64,000 nucleotides of DNA from Rattus norvegicus (GCF_036323735.1 NC_086038.1:27093501-27157500); one strand, 5' to 3'. Shown: positions 34,055-46,494, counted from the first letter of the stretch. Translations and numbers: made by a program. The notes: a model not told the origin generated them from the sequence alone.

Positions 34055-36507
34055 ATGGGCACCAGCACACAAGAGCATAAATCAGTACAGAGGAGCATCA
34101 GCAACACAGGTGCATCAGCAACACAGGAACATCAGCACACAGGAGTATCAGCACACAGGAGTATCAGCACACAGGAGCATCAGCACACAGGAGTATCATC
34201 AGCACACAGGAGCATCAGCACACAGTATCATCAGCACACAGGAGTATCATCAGCACACAGGAGTATCAGCACACAGGAGTACCATCAGCACACAGGAGCA
34301 TCAGCACACAGGAGCATCAGCACACAGGAGCATCAGCACACAGGAGGAGCATCAGCACACAGGAGTATCATCAGCACACAGGAGTATCATCAGCACACAG
34401 GAGTATCATCAGCACACAGGAGTCTCATCAGCACACAGGAGCATCAGCACACAGGAGCATCAGCACACAGGAGCATCATCAGCACACAGGAGTATCATCA
34501 GCACACAGGAGTATCATCAGCACACAGGAGCACCGGCACACAGGAGCATCGGCACACAGGAGCATCAGCACACAGGAGTATCATCAGCACACAGGAGTAT
34601 CATCAGCACACAGGAGTATCATCAGCACACAGGAGCATCATCAGCACACAGGAGCACCAGCACACAGGAGCATCATCAGCACACAGGAGTATCATCAGCA
34701 CACAGGAGTATTATCAGCACACAGGAGTATCATCAGCACACAGGAGTATCATCAGCACATAGGAGTATCATCAGCACACAGGAGTATCATCAGCACACAG
34801 GAGTATCATCAGCACACAGGAGCATCAGCACACAGGAGCATCACCACACAGGAGTATCATCAGCACACAGGAGTATCATCAGCACACAGGAGTCTCATCA
34901 GCACACAGGAGCATCAGCACACAGGAGCATCACCACACAGGAGTATCATCAGCACACAGGAGTATCATCAGCACACAGGAGTATCATCAGCACACAGGAG
35001 CACCGGCACACAGGAGCATCAGCACACAGGAGCATCAGCACACAGGAGTATCATCAGCACACAGGAGTATCATCAGCACACAGGAGCATCACCACACAGG
35101 AGCATCACCACACAAGAGTATCATCAGCACACAGGAGTATCATCAGCACACAGGAGTCTCATCAGCACACAGGAGCATCAGCACACAGGAGCATCAGCAC
35201 ACAGGAGCATCATCAGCACACAGGAGTATCATCAGCACACAGGAGTATCATCAGCACACAGGAGCACCGGCACACAGGAGCATCAGCACACAGGAGTATC
35301 ATTAGCACACAGGAGTATCATTAGCACACAGGAGTATCATCAGCACACAGGAGCATCATCAGCACACAGGAGCATCATCAGCACACAGGAGCACCAGCAC
35401 ACAGGAGCATCATCAGCACACAGGGGTATCATCAGCACACAGGAGTATTATCAGCACACAGGAGTATTATCAGTACACAGGAGTATCATCAGCACATAGG
35501 AGTATCATCAGCACACAGGAGTATCATCAGCACACAGGAGTATCATCAGCACACAGGAGCATCAGCACCACACAGGAGTATCATCAGCACACAGGAGTAT
35601 CATCAGCACACAGGAGCACCGGCACACAGGAGCATCAGCACACAGGAGTATCATTAGCACACAGGAGTATCATTAGCACACAGGAGTATCATCAGCACAC
35701 AGGAGCATCATCAGCACACAGGAGCATCATCAGCACACAGGAGCACCAGCACACAGGAGCATCATCAGCACACAGGGGTATCATCAGCACACAGGAGTAT
35801 TATCAGCACACAGGAGTATTATCAGCACACAGGAGTATCATCAGCACATAGGAGTATCATCAGCACACAGGAGTATCATCAGCACACAGGAGTATCATCA
35901 GCACACAGGAGCATCAGCACACAGGAGCATCACCACACAGGAGTATCATCAGCACACAGGAGTATCATCAGCACACAGGAGTCTCATCAGCACACAGGAG
36001 CATCAGCACACAGGAGCATCACCACACAGGAGTATCATCAGCACACAGGAGTATCATCAGCACACAGGAGTATCATCAGCACACAGGAGCACCGGCACAC
36101 AGGAGCATCAGCACACAGGAGCATCACCACACAGGAGTATCATCAGCACACAGGAGTATCATCAGCACACAGGAGTCTCATCAGCACACAGGAGCATCAG
36201 CACACAGGAGCATCAGCACACAGGAGCATCATCAGCACACAGGAGTATCATCAGCACACAGGAGTATCATCAGCACACAGGAGTCTCATCAGCACACAGG
36301 AGTCTCATCAGCACACAGGAGCACCGGCACACAGGAGCATCAGCACACAGGAGTATCATCAGCACACAGGAGTATCATCAGCACACAGGAGCATCATCAG
36401 CACACAGGAGTATCATCAGCACACAGGAGCACCAGCACACAGGAGCATCATCAGCACACAGGAGCATCATCAGCACACAGGAGCACCGGCACACAGGAGT
36501 ATCAGCA
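34055..36507. repeat. 2.4-kb minisatellite of 15/18-bp units
   Basis: The array is built from the core AGCACACAGGAG followed by TATC, CATC, TCTC, CACC or similar, with or without one extra ATC triplet. Units are therefore 15 or 18 bases: ATCAGCACACAGGAGT or ATCATCAGCACACAGGAGT-like. Variant units (CACCGGCACACAG, CATTAGCACACAG, ACACAGGGGTATC, CACATAGGAG) recur in order. The segment from 35262 repeats at 35614 with an offset of 352 bases, checked at two variant marks. The left edge is degenerate (CACCAGCACACAAGAGC) and the right edge ends CACACAGGAGTATCAGCAAC. Because every unit length is a multiple of three, long open frames run through it (about 480 codons from 33882). It sits between the convergent genes, about 0.9 kb beyond the likely Edar 3' end. 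Confidence 0.97.
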
Positions 36508-37429
36508 ACCTACATTCTTAGAACCTTGAGGTGTTTGTAGGACTTGGTGATGTAATATTAATATGTTCAGGGAAATAGATTTTCACCTTCTTATCTCCAC
36601 ACTAGGATTTTAAAGGTAAACGCCATTAAGGGAAACAAAAAATTTGATATCCTCAAGCATTCAGACACCAGACAGTTTTGTACCCCTGCATTGAGTAACT
36701 CCCCAATTCTCTGGATACCAAGAGGATGTCTACAACTCACTTGTAGCTGTTCGGTATTGGTAACCAATTAACAAAGTCTTATTTCCATGTTCCTGATTAT
36801 TCACCCCCTCCTCGTGCACTGGTGTAGTCTCCTTTCTTACTCTTGCCTCTGTTGGACAACTGATTTGCTTTGCCAATAGGATAAGCCAGAAACAACAGGG
36901 AGCCAGTTCTAAACCCAAGCCTCCTTCACACATAGCACACAGGTGCACCATTCAGATGGCCTCCGTCCTGCTCTTGGCCTTTGGCTTTACCATGATGAGC
37001 ATTGTGCCAGCTCAGGTTCTCCACATGGTTTGTGGAAGAGGATGGGGGATGATGGAGCAGAGCTGCCCTTGTCAAGGTTGTCCAGCAGGCAGAGACCTGA
37101 ACACAGTCTGGACAAGTTCACCCCACTGGCCCTTACTGACCCCAAAGTTAGACCGACAAATGATTGTGCTCCAAGATACTGAATTAGGGACAGTGACAGA
37201 GTTTGTTTGTAACTGATGGTGGCAACATGGAAAAGAATGTCCCATGTTGTCTTCACATGTTCCCCATATATGCTTGCCCTGTTAGTGAATACCTCCCTGC
37301 TCAAACACGTTACATACCTCATTTATGGATAGCCACATCCCCAGAGTCTCATCACACACAGTACAACACCCAGTAGCATTCACTCATCTCCACTCATACT
37401 GCCCTACTCATAAGAATTCACAGGGTGCC
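36508..37429. other. Short intergenic gap between minisatellite and Edar 3' end
   Basis: Unique sequence. The open frames at 36943-37216 include a hydrophobic start, but nothing supports a gene there. Confidence 0.5.
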
Positions 37430-39495
37430 AATCTGTAGGTCTCCTTTTTATTTAGTTTATTGGACTTGTAGAAATATAATAAGTTACATAAACAGAATTA
37501 TATAAAATATCCACAATTAAGACTTCACTAGCTAAGGTCCTCAGATCTAGCTCGAGTGTTTCCTAAATACTTTTAAGTACTGACAGTTTTCAGACAAAAA
37601 AATGGCAGCATGGAGTTCCAGTAAGAGTCACTGTGGTCTTGTTGGTTCGGAATTCTACAGCATGGGCAAAGCTCACTGAAGCAAACCCTTCCTGGATTTA
37701 TTGCCAAATAAAGTACATGACGAGGGACTAGCTCCCCTAAAGCAGCAAGATGGGAGTCAATGAAACAACAAGGATGCTGGCTGCCTCCAACCTTGAAACC
37801 TAATAGGGCGAATGGAGGCTAGCCCACACTGCTGGCTGCAGCTGCCCATTCTTCAGCAGAATGACAGTTGGAGAAGAGACTGCTGTCTTAGACCTGCACA
37901 CTCATCACAGATGACATTTACAAGTCTAATTAAGGGGAAGCTCAGTGTCATTATAGAAGATCAGAGGTAAGGGACACTGCAGGATCTCAAAGAGGAATTA
38001 AAAGGACAATTAAGCAGACTATTTAACTTGCAGGATATAGAAAATGCCTTCTAAAAAACCAGCACAGACAGACACAGTAAAATGATCATATTAAATATTC
38101 AGGACCTAATTATGGTCCTCTCACAGTATGGTCTATATTCTGTGGTGGGAAATTGCTTGATGGTTTTAAACATACAACTGATTCCCCTCCAAAGCCTTTG
38201 TTCAGTCATATGATTTGTAAAAACAAAACAAAACGAAACGAAAACAAACCCAACAGCCTTCTAAACCAGAGGCTTTATCCAAAGGAAACAGTCTCTACAG
38301 TCGGCACTCCAGGAGGGAGCCCAGCAGCATTAACTTCCCAGCTTGGCATTAACCCCCTGCCTGGAAAGTTTCCTTGACTTCCCATTTCCTGGCAGTTACA
38401 GGTGTAGTAAGAGAATCTGCCTGTACAGTGCCTGTTTATTAGCTCTGTAAATGTTCTGTCCTACAGTTGCCCTTACATGAGCATGGCGGCTGTGAATTTC
38501 CCTCGATTCCCATTTTGTGTGGTCACCCACACTGTAATTACCCCCATGGAGCTCCCTTGGCCTCTCCTTTCTTTTGCTCATCCTATGCTCACCAGAGCTT
38601 CAACTTGCCTGACTACAGACATGAAGACCAACCTCTCATTTGCAGAAGAGAAGCTAAGTCTGGGGCAGGAGACAGATGCTTTGGATGATTCCACCAGGGT
38701 CCAGGATTCCAGGTCCCAGCTCTGTACTGCACCTCAGGCTGCATTATCTCTCACTGGCTGAGGATGCTGTGTCTGAACTCGCACAAGCCCCACCCACAAA
38801 CCAGGCATGACCAAACTCTTAGCAAGTCACCATTTCACTGTCTACTTAGAACACACATCTGTTTGAAGTAAAAACAGCCTCACACATTATAACTACTGTG
38901 CCTGTGAATGGCCAAATCTGCTCTCACTTTTGTCTGGACAGATATGCCTTGACTGTCCATACAGTGAGTTCTTTCACTACTGACTGCAAGGCTTGTACCA
39001 TTGCGGGTGACTGTAAACATAGGTCGTTACCCCTGAAACCATAGAACAAGCCAACAAACCCTGTTCGGTCTGAAGCAATGCAGAAGTGGGATGTCTGTAC
39101 TTTGTAACCATTTTACTAAAACCTTCACACTAGTTTCTTCATTAGGATGCTCCCATTTTCAACTTGAGACTCCATCACCCTTCTTATAACTTTTGCTACA
39201 TTACTTTTTAGCATCCCCTTATTTGCCTAGTGATGTTTGGTAACATGGTCTATGCCATGTCCCCTGGCTCTCACTAAGTGCTTCCTTAAAAGACAGAATC
39301 AGATTCTTCACCTGTGACCTCACACATGGTTTGGTTCATTTGGGTGCTCAGTGAGCTCCTTAGGGCAGCCTAAGGAGTACAGTGACCCACCAGGAAATGC
39401 CTTGAACTCTGGCAGTCCGATGGCATCACTCACAGCTGCCATGGCTTCATTGGGTCCCCATCTGGTCCCAGGGAAGATAGTCCAAGGCAAACTCT
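37430..39495 (-). other. Edar: Probable Edar 3' UTR
   Basis: From the stop codon at 39496-39498 the minus strand runs about 2.07 kb to a pair of AATAAA signals. That length suits the long 3' UTR known for EDAR mRNA. No recognised SINE interrupts it. The end point is an inference. Confidence 0.55.
37447..37461 (-). promoter_or_regulatory. Edar: Candidate double polyadenylation signal of Edar
   Basis: On the minus strand AATAAA occurs at 37456-37461 and again at 37447-37452. Single AATAAA copies closer to the stop lie at 38435-38440 and 37697-37702 and could serve as alternative sites. Confidence 0.5.
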
Positions 39496-39818
39496 TCAGG
39501 ATGCAGCTGGGGGTGGGGAGGCAGGGGGTACAACCCCAGCCCACTCCAATATGTCTGCACACAAGGACTCCACAGCATCCAGCCTCTCGATCTGTACCAG
39601 CTTCGTGAGCAGCTCTGGGATGCTGTAGCCCGCAGTGCTGATGCGGTCAAAGAGCTGCATGCCATCAGTCATGCCCCCAATCTCATCCCTCTTCAGTCCA
39701 AAGCTCTCAGCAAGGTGGCGCCACGTTTTCACGACTGCTTTCTCAGAGTTGTAGGTAGAACTGAGCATTCTGCTTGTCTTTTCAAGGCAATCAAAAGGCA
39801 GCTCCGTGGGGCTGAGAC
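39496..39818 (-). CDS. Edar: Edar terminal coding exon (death domain)
   Basis: The acceptor TCGTAG lies just above 39818 on the minus strand, and TGA is at 39496-39498. The exon completes Gly342 and encodes residues 343-448: LSPTELPFDCLEKTSRM, then the death domain core (STYNSEKAVVKTWRHLAE, SFGLKRDEIGGMTDGMQ, LFDRISTAGYSIPELLTK, LVQIERLDAVESLCADI) and the tail LEWAGVVPPASPPPAAS. The death domain recruits EDARADD. Only the proline-rich tail differs from the human protein as I recall it. Human-variant positions are intact: Val370 is GTC at 39733-39735 and Glu379 is GAG at 39706-39708. Confidence 0.98.
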
Positions 39819-39913
39819 CTACGAGAGGAATTGGTCAGTTACATGTCACAAACGGAAGCTCGATGGGACCTCAACACTGAACACCTAGCAAGTATTTAAA
39901 AAAAAGAATTCCC

Positions 39914-40020
39914 GGGGCTGGGGATTTAGCTCAGTGGTAGAGCGCTTACCTAGGAAGCGCAAGGCCCTGGGTTCGGTCCCCAGCTCCGGAAAAAAAAGAA
40001 CCAAAAAAAAAAAAAAAAAA
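39914..40020 (+). mobile_element. ID SINE in the last Edar intron, target duplication present
   Basis: Sense ID core GGGGCTGGGGATTTAGCTCA to GGTCCCCAGCTCCGG, tail AAAAAAAAGAACC and a long A-run. Flanks repeat AAGAATTCCCG at 39904-39914 and 40021-40031. It lies antisense to Edar. Confidence 0.95.
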
Positions 40021-40514
40021 AAGAATTCCCGTAAGTCCTAGTCTCTTCCAGAAAAGAAGGAAATATTGCCCAATCTGATACCAAAACTAGACCAAGACCC
40101 ATATTCTTAACAAAATATTGACAAATCGAATTCAACAATAGGACAGAATTGTTTACCATGACAAGGGCCAGGGATATACAGTTCTGGTTCAGTATTCCAA
40201 AGTCAATGTGACTTCTATGTTAGGTTCAGACCTAGTACACTGCTAAAAGCTGAGGTCAGGACCAAGGACTCTGCTCACACAGCTCAGATGTGACATCATG
40301 CCAAATCAGAGAAGGCAGAAAAGGAGAAGTACACACAGATTAGAAAGGAATAAAACTGCCCTTGTGTGCACAGACAGGTCATTTATGCAGAAATTTCAAA
40401 AAAATTTTCCACAACACTGATGTACATAGCAAAAGAATCTCTCCTGAATTATGGTATGTGAGACCAACTTATCACTGAGTGTATACTGTATAATTCAACT
40501 TTCAAAAGTATTTT

Positions 40515-40728
40515 TTAAGTGTGTTTCTTATGCATATGGGTTTACCTACAAGCATGTTTGGGTACCATGCACATGCAGTGTCCACGGAGGCCAGAAGAGG
40601 GTATCAGACCCTCTGTAACTAGAGTTAACAGATGGTTGTGAACCACCATGTGGGTGTTGGGAATTGAACTCAGGACCTCTGGCAGAGCAGTCAGTGCTCT
40701 TAAGCACTGAGCCATCTCTCCAGCCCCA
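40515..40728 (-). mobile_element. B3-type SINE
   Basis: Antisense: TGCATATGGGTTTACCTACA, GAGGCCAGAAGAGGGTATCA, GGGAATTGAACTCAGGACCT and the head ATCTCTCCAGCCCC. Confidence 0.88.
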
Positions 40729-40977
40729 AATTTGACTTTTACAATAATTTTGCAATGACAAAATTATAGCAACAGAGAACAGATTAGTGCTGCACTGGTG
40801 GCTGGAAAACAAGAGATTTCCCTGTGGTGGTGGAAGGGGTCTCTGTCTACTGTGTTAACATCAACATCTTGGTTGTGATTTTTATTGGCTTTGTGAGCTG
40901 TTACCATCAGGAGAAGCTGAGAGAAGTGCACCCAGGCTTCGTCCTGTTATCTTACCAAGTGGTAAGAATACCACAAG

Positions 40978-41112
40978 CCAGATGGTGGTGTACACCTTTA
41001 ATCCCAGCACTTGGGAGGCAGGTGCAGGTGGATCCCTGAGTTTAAGGCCAGCCTGGTTTACAGAGCAAGATCCAGAACAACCAGAACTGTTACACAGAGA
41101 ACCTTATCATGG
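40978..41112 (+). mobile_element. B1 SINE
   Basis: Sense: GATGGTGGTGTACACCTTTA, ATCCCAGCACTTGGGAGGCA, AGGCCAGCCTGGTTTACAGA. From 41113 to 42540 I see unique intron without genes. Confidence 0.85.
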
Positions 41113-42559
41113 AGCGGGGATAGAGTGGGTGGGAAGAATATTACAATAAAAAACTTTAAAACAACTGGAGGTCATAGGAACATTAGGATCTTGAGGAAGG
41201 GGGAGCAGGTTGGGTAGGCAGAGGTAGCAAGTATTAATATCTTCATGTGGTTCTAATAGTCTTGGGAGCCAAGCCATACTGGCTTTAGAGACTCAGCCTT
41301 GGCTGTGTCTTATTACTGTGGCATTAGGAGGCACACATGCCTGGGCTGTCAAGGAGCACCTGAGGGCACAGGCTTGAAGCCTCCACCCTACAGGACCCAC
41401 TGGAGGGTTCTTCTTATGGTTGAAGTTTTTATATTAATTTGAAAGCCACAGTCCCGTGGGTTTGATCTTTCAAAGCCAAGGCATTCTTTGGAACAAAGAA
41501 AAGGTTGGGGGTTGTTGGAATGTAACTCCCAGACCATATTCTTCTGGACAGCCTACAGCACCCACCATGCCAAGCTTGATGAAGCAGGCTGACCAGGCAT
41601 GCACTTATGGAGGCGTGCCATGTTTCTGAAGGCAGCCAAGGAGAATACTTGGCCCTGGAATTCCTGCTCAGTGGTTATTTCAGGCCAAACAGAGCATCTA
41701 ACCAGTCTGCCCCGGCTTAGGGCCTGCACCACAGGACATGAGTGGCAGCATGGGACTCTCTCCAGTCCCAAGGTTCAACCAGACCAGAGGTGTGTGGAGA
41801 GATACCAGCAAGGCATGAGGCAGGAAAGTCCCCTGAGCTCAGCAGTGAGGAGCTTATTTCAGAGTGAATAGAAGTTACTTTAGGACCTGGATTTTGTAGC
41901 ATGTAGGATTACGACTGGAATGTTTATGCTTCTTACCCAGTTGCTTTTTACCTGCCTGCTTAAGGCAGCCTGAACTTACTGCTCTTGTGACTGCTCTGGA
42001 AGGAGGAGAGAGCCCTCCAAGATCAGTTCAGTGTGCCGTGTGAGGCTTAAGAGGGTAGGTAACAGCTTCTAGGCACAGCCATCACCTACATGATGGTTCT
42101 GTCAATGACAGAAAACTTTGGCTGTATAGGTCTATGTACCGATGCCGTAGCCATGTTTGTGTTTGTACATCTAATGTTGACACAAAAACAAAATTTCATA
42201 CCCATGTGCTTCTTAGCATGTGTACCCATTGGCACTGACTACTAGGTGCTATCAGACATTTCCAGGATGACAATGCTGACATAGGCACAGGCACAGGAAC
42301 TATGGGGACCCTTCATTGTGTCCCTATCAATATATACATTAGTCTGTCTCTTGTTCTGCAAGGAAACCACTATGGGGTGCTTCAGCCTAAACCAGAAACC
42401 CAATTCCCTTTCCCTCCACATCCAAGGCCATTCCAATGAGGGCCTCACAATCCTCATCAGATATGGATGAATGTCTTCAATTCTTCACTCAGGAACCCTT
42501 TTCAATCCCTGGCTCTGGGTTGGTGGGATTGGGAGGGTATCAGGGAAGTGAGCCCTGAA

Positions 42560-42910
42560 TGGCTTTTTCTTTTTTGTTTTTGTTTGTTTGTTTAAGACAG
42601 AGTCTCGGGCTGGAGAGATGGCTCAGTGGTTAAGAGCACCCGACTGCTCTTCCAGAGGTCTTGAGTTCAATTCCCAGCAACCACATGGTGGCTCACAACC
42701 ATCTGTAAAGAGATCCGATGCCCTCTTCTGGTATATCTGAAGACAGCTACAGTGTACTCATATATAATAAATGAATAAAAAAAAAAAAGACAGAGTCTCA
42801 CTACGCAGCCCCTGGCAGGCCTGGAACTCACTGTGTAGCCCAGGTTGGCCTCAAACTGAGAGATCTGCCTGCTTCTGCCTCTCGAGTGTACACCACCACA
42901 TCCAGCTCTA
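42560..42910 (-). mobile_element. B1 SINE split by a B2 insertion
   Basis: The antisense B1 starts with a T/GTTT tail and AAGACAGAGTCTC, is interrupted at 42606, and resumes at 42787 with AAGACAGAGTCTCACTACGC, then CCAGGTTGGCCTCAAACTGA. Confidence 0.85.
42607..42786 (+). mobile_element. B2 SINE nested in a B1, 13-base target duplication
   Basis: Full-length sense B2 from GGGCTGGAGAGATGGCTCAG to an A-rich tail. The flanks repeat AAGACAGAGTCTC at 42594-42606 and 42787-42799. Confidence 0.97.
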
Positions 42911-42930
42911 AACGGTTCTCTAGTCCTTAC

Positions 42931-42991
42931 CTTCAACAACACCACACACGTTCGCATACACATCCAATATCTTTTTCCTTCGGCTTTGGAT
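42931..42991 (-). CDS. Edar: Edar coding exon 11
   Basis: The acceptor TTTATAG lies above 42991 and the donor GTAAGG below 42931. The 61 bases encode residues 322-341, IQSRRKKILDVYANVCGVVE, plus the first base of Gly342. This is the segment leading into the death domain. The exon begins on a whole codon. Confidence 0.97.
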
Positions 42992-43904
42992 CTATAAAGA
43001 ACAAGTAAGAGAATGTTCATCTTCAGAAAGGGGAAAGACTGTAGCAAAACTCCAAATCTTCCTCTTTGCTCTGGCGTGGTCCTGATGGCTAGGCATACTT
43101 GCTGTGCCAAGGCCTTAAGGAGAGGCAACCCCAAGTTATCAAGAGGAAGAATGTCCCTAGGTTTCCATGCAGATCCTATTGTGTACATCAGGGGTGCCAT
43201 TTGCTTTAAAGGGGACACCATTGTTGGAGCTGTCATTGGTATGTTTAGAAGAATGGCCATCAGATGGCCACCAGGGGAGCCATGCCTGCAGGGGCTAGCA
43301 GAGCTATGGAAGCCTCTCTTTTCCAGGGCAGAAAGCTCAGGGCCAAGATAGGCAATGAGTGAGTGGCCCTGGGTGAAAGAGCCCATGCCTGTGGCAGGCA
43401 GCATAGATTCCAGGTTCTTTTAGCTTACTGAACCTAGAGTACAGGACCAGGCCAGATCCAGGATCTCAGGGGAATTTTCTTTACTGACAACAATGATGCC
43501 ACAAGGTTTGACTGGGTAAGAAGGAATGTATGCCAGGGCCCGAGAGCACACCCTGTACCACAGACATAGCATGTGTTAGTGATAAAACCCTCTGGACAGT
43601 TCGTACAAGTGAGTCTGTTGCTATGTAAGAGACATGTATATATGTATGCACACGCATTTACATTTAGGATATCTAAACCTATAGATATCCAAGACAACTA
43701 TGTAAAATGTCTATTTGCATAGATCCTGTTCACATTATCATCCCATATACTTTAAATCATCTTCAAGTTATTTCCAATAGCACATGAGCCATTATGCAGT
43801 TATTGCACTGCATGGTTTCAGATCAATTCCAATCAGAAGCATGCATCTTTAGTACCTTTTTAATGTATGTTTAATCAATTCACAGACCCCACAGATATAT
43901 ACAA

Positions 43905-43923
43905 GTGTGTGTGTGCATGTGTA

Positions 43924-43962
<39 letters not shown>
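43905..43962. repeat. (GT)n microsatellite
   Basis: GT run with GTGTACACGT interruption at its left side, in an Edar intron. Confidence 0.96.
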
Positions 43963-43964
<2 letters not shown>

Positions 43965-44228
43965 CTGCTTGGGTATGCAAGTTTTTTTCCCCTGTTCTCT
44001 GGCATTTGCAATGATTTTTTTAAAGCTTTTCCTTTTTCATCTATAAGCAGTATATTTAAGATAAATTTCCTCTCTTTTTCTTTTTTGACTTGTTACTTTG
44101 CCCAGCATCCTAGCTGGGACCTTTGGGGGAAACAGCAGGCTAAGGAGCTTGTTCGATATAAGGTGTCTTGTCTGATGGCTGTGAGTCACTGCACCAGTGT
44201 ACGATGGGCAGTGTTGCCAGAGCCTCAC

Positions 44229-44388
44229 CCCAGCAGACTTGTTACTGGCTACAGACTTCTCCCTGGCCAGATGAACTAGCGACAGCAGGCATAGCTCTGG
44301 GGACCCCTGCTTGTCCGGGGCTGGCTCTTCATCACTGTCCACACTGCGACTCAGCAGCTGCTCATTCTCAGAGGAGGCATCGTTCTCA
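44229..44388 (-). CDS. Edar: Edar coding exon 10
   Basis: The acceptor CCACAG lies above 44388 and the donor GTGAGG below 44229. The exon finishes Ser268 and encodes residues 269-321: ENDASSENEQLLSRS, VDSDEEPAPDKQGSPEL, CLLSLVHLAREKSVAS and NKSAG. This is the acidic cytoplasmic linker between membrane and death domain. Its 160 bases end on a whole codon, matching the next exon. Confidence 0.98.
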
Positions 44389-46491
44389 CTGTGGAAACAA
44401 CCAAGGCACCTGTTAGTGAAGCTCCAGTCCAGACGAGCTGTCCCGGCACCATCTTGTTACCCAGGCATGGGCAGCATGGTGCAATGTCTTGTTCCTAAAG
44501 CACTTACTACACCTTAGGAGCTCTAGCTAAGGAGACATAAGGTAAGAAAGGCACATCCTGTTTCCTGGCAAGCAATTCTGGTACTGAGTGGCCTACAGAT
44601 GTCTGCATGGAGTTCCCAAGAAGCTGTGGGTTCCGAGAGGCTAGGGATACCACCAAGGGCTGACACCTCTCTACACTGTCTGACACCATGGATGTTTGGT
44701 AAAGATTCACAGGGCATGTTCTAGATTTGTGTAGTTAGCCCCAGCATGGCAAGTACAACCAGGGGTCTTCATATTAAGTTATTAAGATTAGATGGCTGGA
44801 ACTCAATCCCTGCCAGGTTTCTAGAGTAACCAAGAACACACAAAAAAAAGTGCAGTTTGGGAAGGCCTCTTGACTAATGGCCTGGTGTTAGAATGAGCCT
44901 TGTGGGAGCTACAGAGAACTCCTAAGGGTGGGCAGGGTGGGTAATCATGTGAACCTGGCCTCATGTGCTTCACCCTGATCACAGCTCAGATCACACAAGA
45001 CCTGGCACCCCTGGGTTAGAGCTTATGCCCTTAAACCATTCAAAATAAAAGCAAAACAGTATTTTTTTCAAAGTACTCTGCTTACTTTCTTGCTTTGGCT
45101 AAAGAACTTTAGAGTTCTTTATTTGCCACATATTCTATTTGAGTGTTACTGTTAGCACTGAAAGCCATATGCAAACATAGCCCTGGAGCCAGAATAAAGA
45201 AAAAAGTCATGATACCATCTAATACAGCCACTTTGTCATTATGCTTGAAGGCTTGAGAGGGAGGTGGCTGGCCCATCCCTGTCACCAATTCTGGCAGGCG
45301 CATGGAGATACATAGTGGCATCTTTATAGTGCACCTCATGGTGCACTTTCCACAGATCATCACATAGCTCCCAAGTCCCACTTCTAAGACCCAAGAGCTG
45401 TTTGTAGGGACAAAGGTCATGACCTTGTCTTTAGAGCAAAAACTTAATATTTATATATGCAGAGAGACTGAAGTCTCACAAATTTTCCCCTCAGAGAAAC
45501 TCAAGCCATGGGCACATCCTTGATCATTCACCATCCCCTCTTTGCTAGTTTTAGGAACAAAAAGTCCAGAAAGATGGAAGGGCCAAGCTGGGACCGAATG
45601 TTACCACACCACACTTAAAGCCCTGCCTCAGCCTGGGCACCTTGGATAACGGGGCTCAAACCACAACTTCCCAGAGTCTGAACAATGAGTTAGAGTCAAG
45701 GTGCTGTGGGACTGTAGGGGGGGCTGTAGGTCCTTCCCAGGGCCTTGAGTAGTCTCACCCCTACTCTCCATCTCAGTGTGCAGAGGCGCCAGGGTTGGAA
45801 GTATTGAGAACAATAGAATTTTCCAGATGGGTTCATGCTCTAGACTGGCTTTCCTCAGCACCTGGACCCCATCCAGGTAGCTGGAGTCCTTATTCTCAAG
45901 TAGGAAAGACTTGGCAGGAATTCCTGAGTCATTATGGGAAGGTCCTGCCTTGGGTCAGGAAAGAGGGTTTGGAACTCTGCTCTTCTGGAAATTGTCTTTG
46001 AAACACTTGAGAACTCTGAACCCCAGTTGCAAAGAGCAGCACTGGGTAGATGGGGCCCTTCCCATACTTGTCTGTAAGGCCACAGTGCAGGGCCCAGCAG
46101 AAAGGGGTTTGCATGCTTCCTTGCTGAGAACCAGTGCAAGGACCAAGTCCAGATGACTGCCCAATGGGGACAATAGGAAAGAACTTCCCTCCTCAGTTGA
46201 CTTTAAGGCGGAGGTAAGTTCTATAACCCAATGCTTGGAAAATATGCTAAAATATGGTCAGGTAAATCTCTTTCCCCAGAGGCTTATTACACCAACCCTT
46301 AATAGATGGTTGACACTCTGGGCTTTGGTTCCAGTTTTGTTGATCACTGGCGTGTGATCTTGGTCCACTTATGGAAGTGGGGATGGCACCAACTGTTACT
46401 CTTAGGGATGTGGCAATACCAGTCTTAGGCCTGGGGCTGGGGCTGTTGTCTTTAAAGCAGTGTAAGCACTACTTGCAGCTGTGAGAACCAG

Positions 46492-46494
<3 letters not shown>

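Noticed and set aside
33882..35324. A 480-codon open frame with repeated Ser-Thr-Gln-Glu / His-Gln-His units
   Set aside because: It is open only because the minisatellite units are 15 or 18 bases long. A second frame is open over the same array, and there is no conserved domain or splice context.
34055..36507. Regular short repeats that might suggest a CRISPR array
   Set aside because: The units are directly adjacent with no unique spacers, and the genome is mammalian.
36956..37216. An open frame with a hydrophobic N-terminus resembling a signal peptide
   Set aside because: No protein family is recognised, frames overlap, and no splice sites or regulatory context support it.
42667..43404. 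A 245-codon open frame on the minus strand covering Edar exon 11
   Set aside because: It uses a different frame from the true exon (IQSRRKKILD) and ignores its splice sites; its start lies inside a B2.
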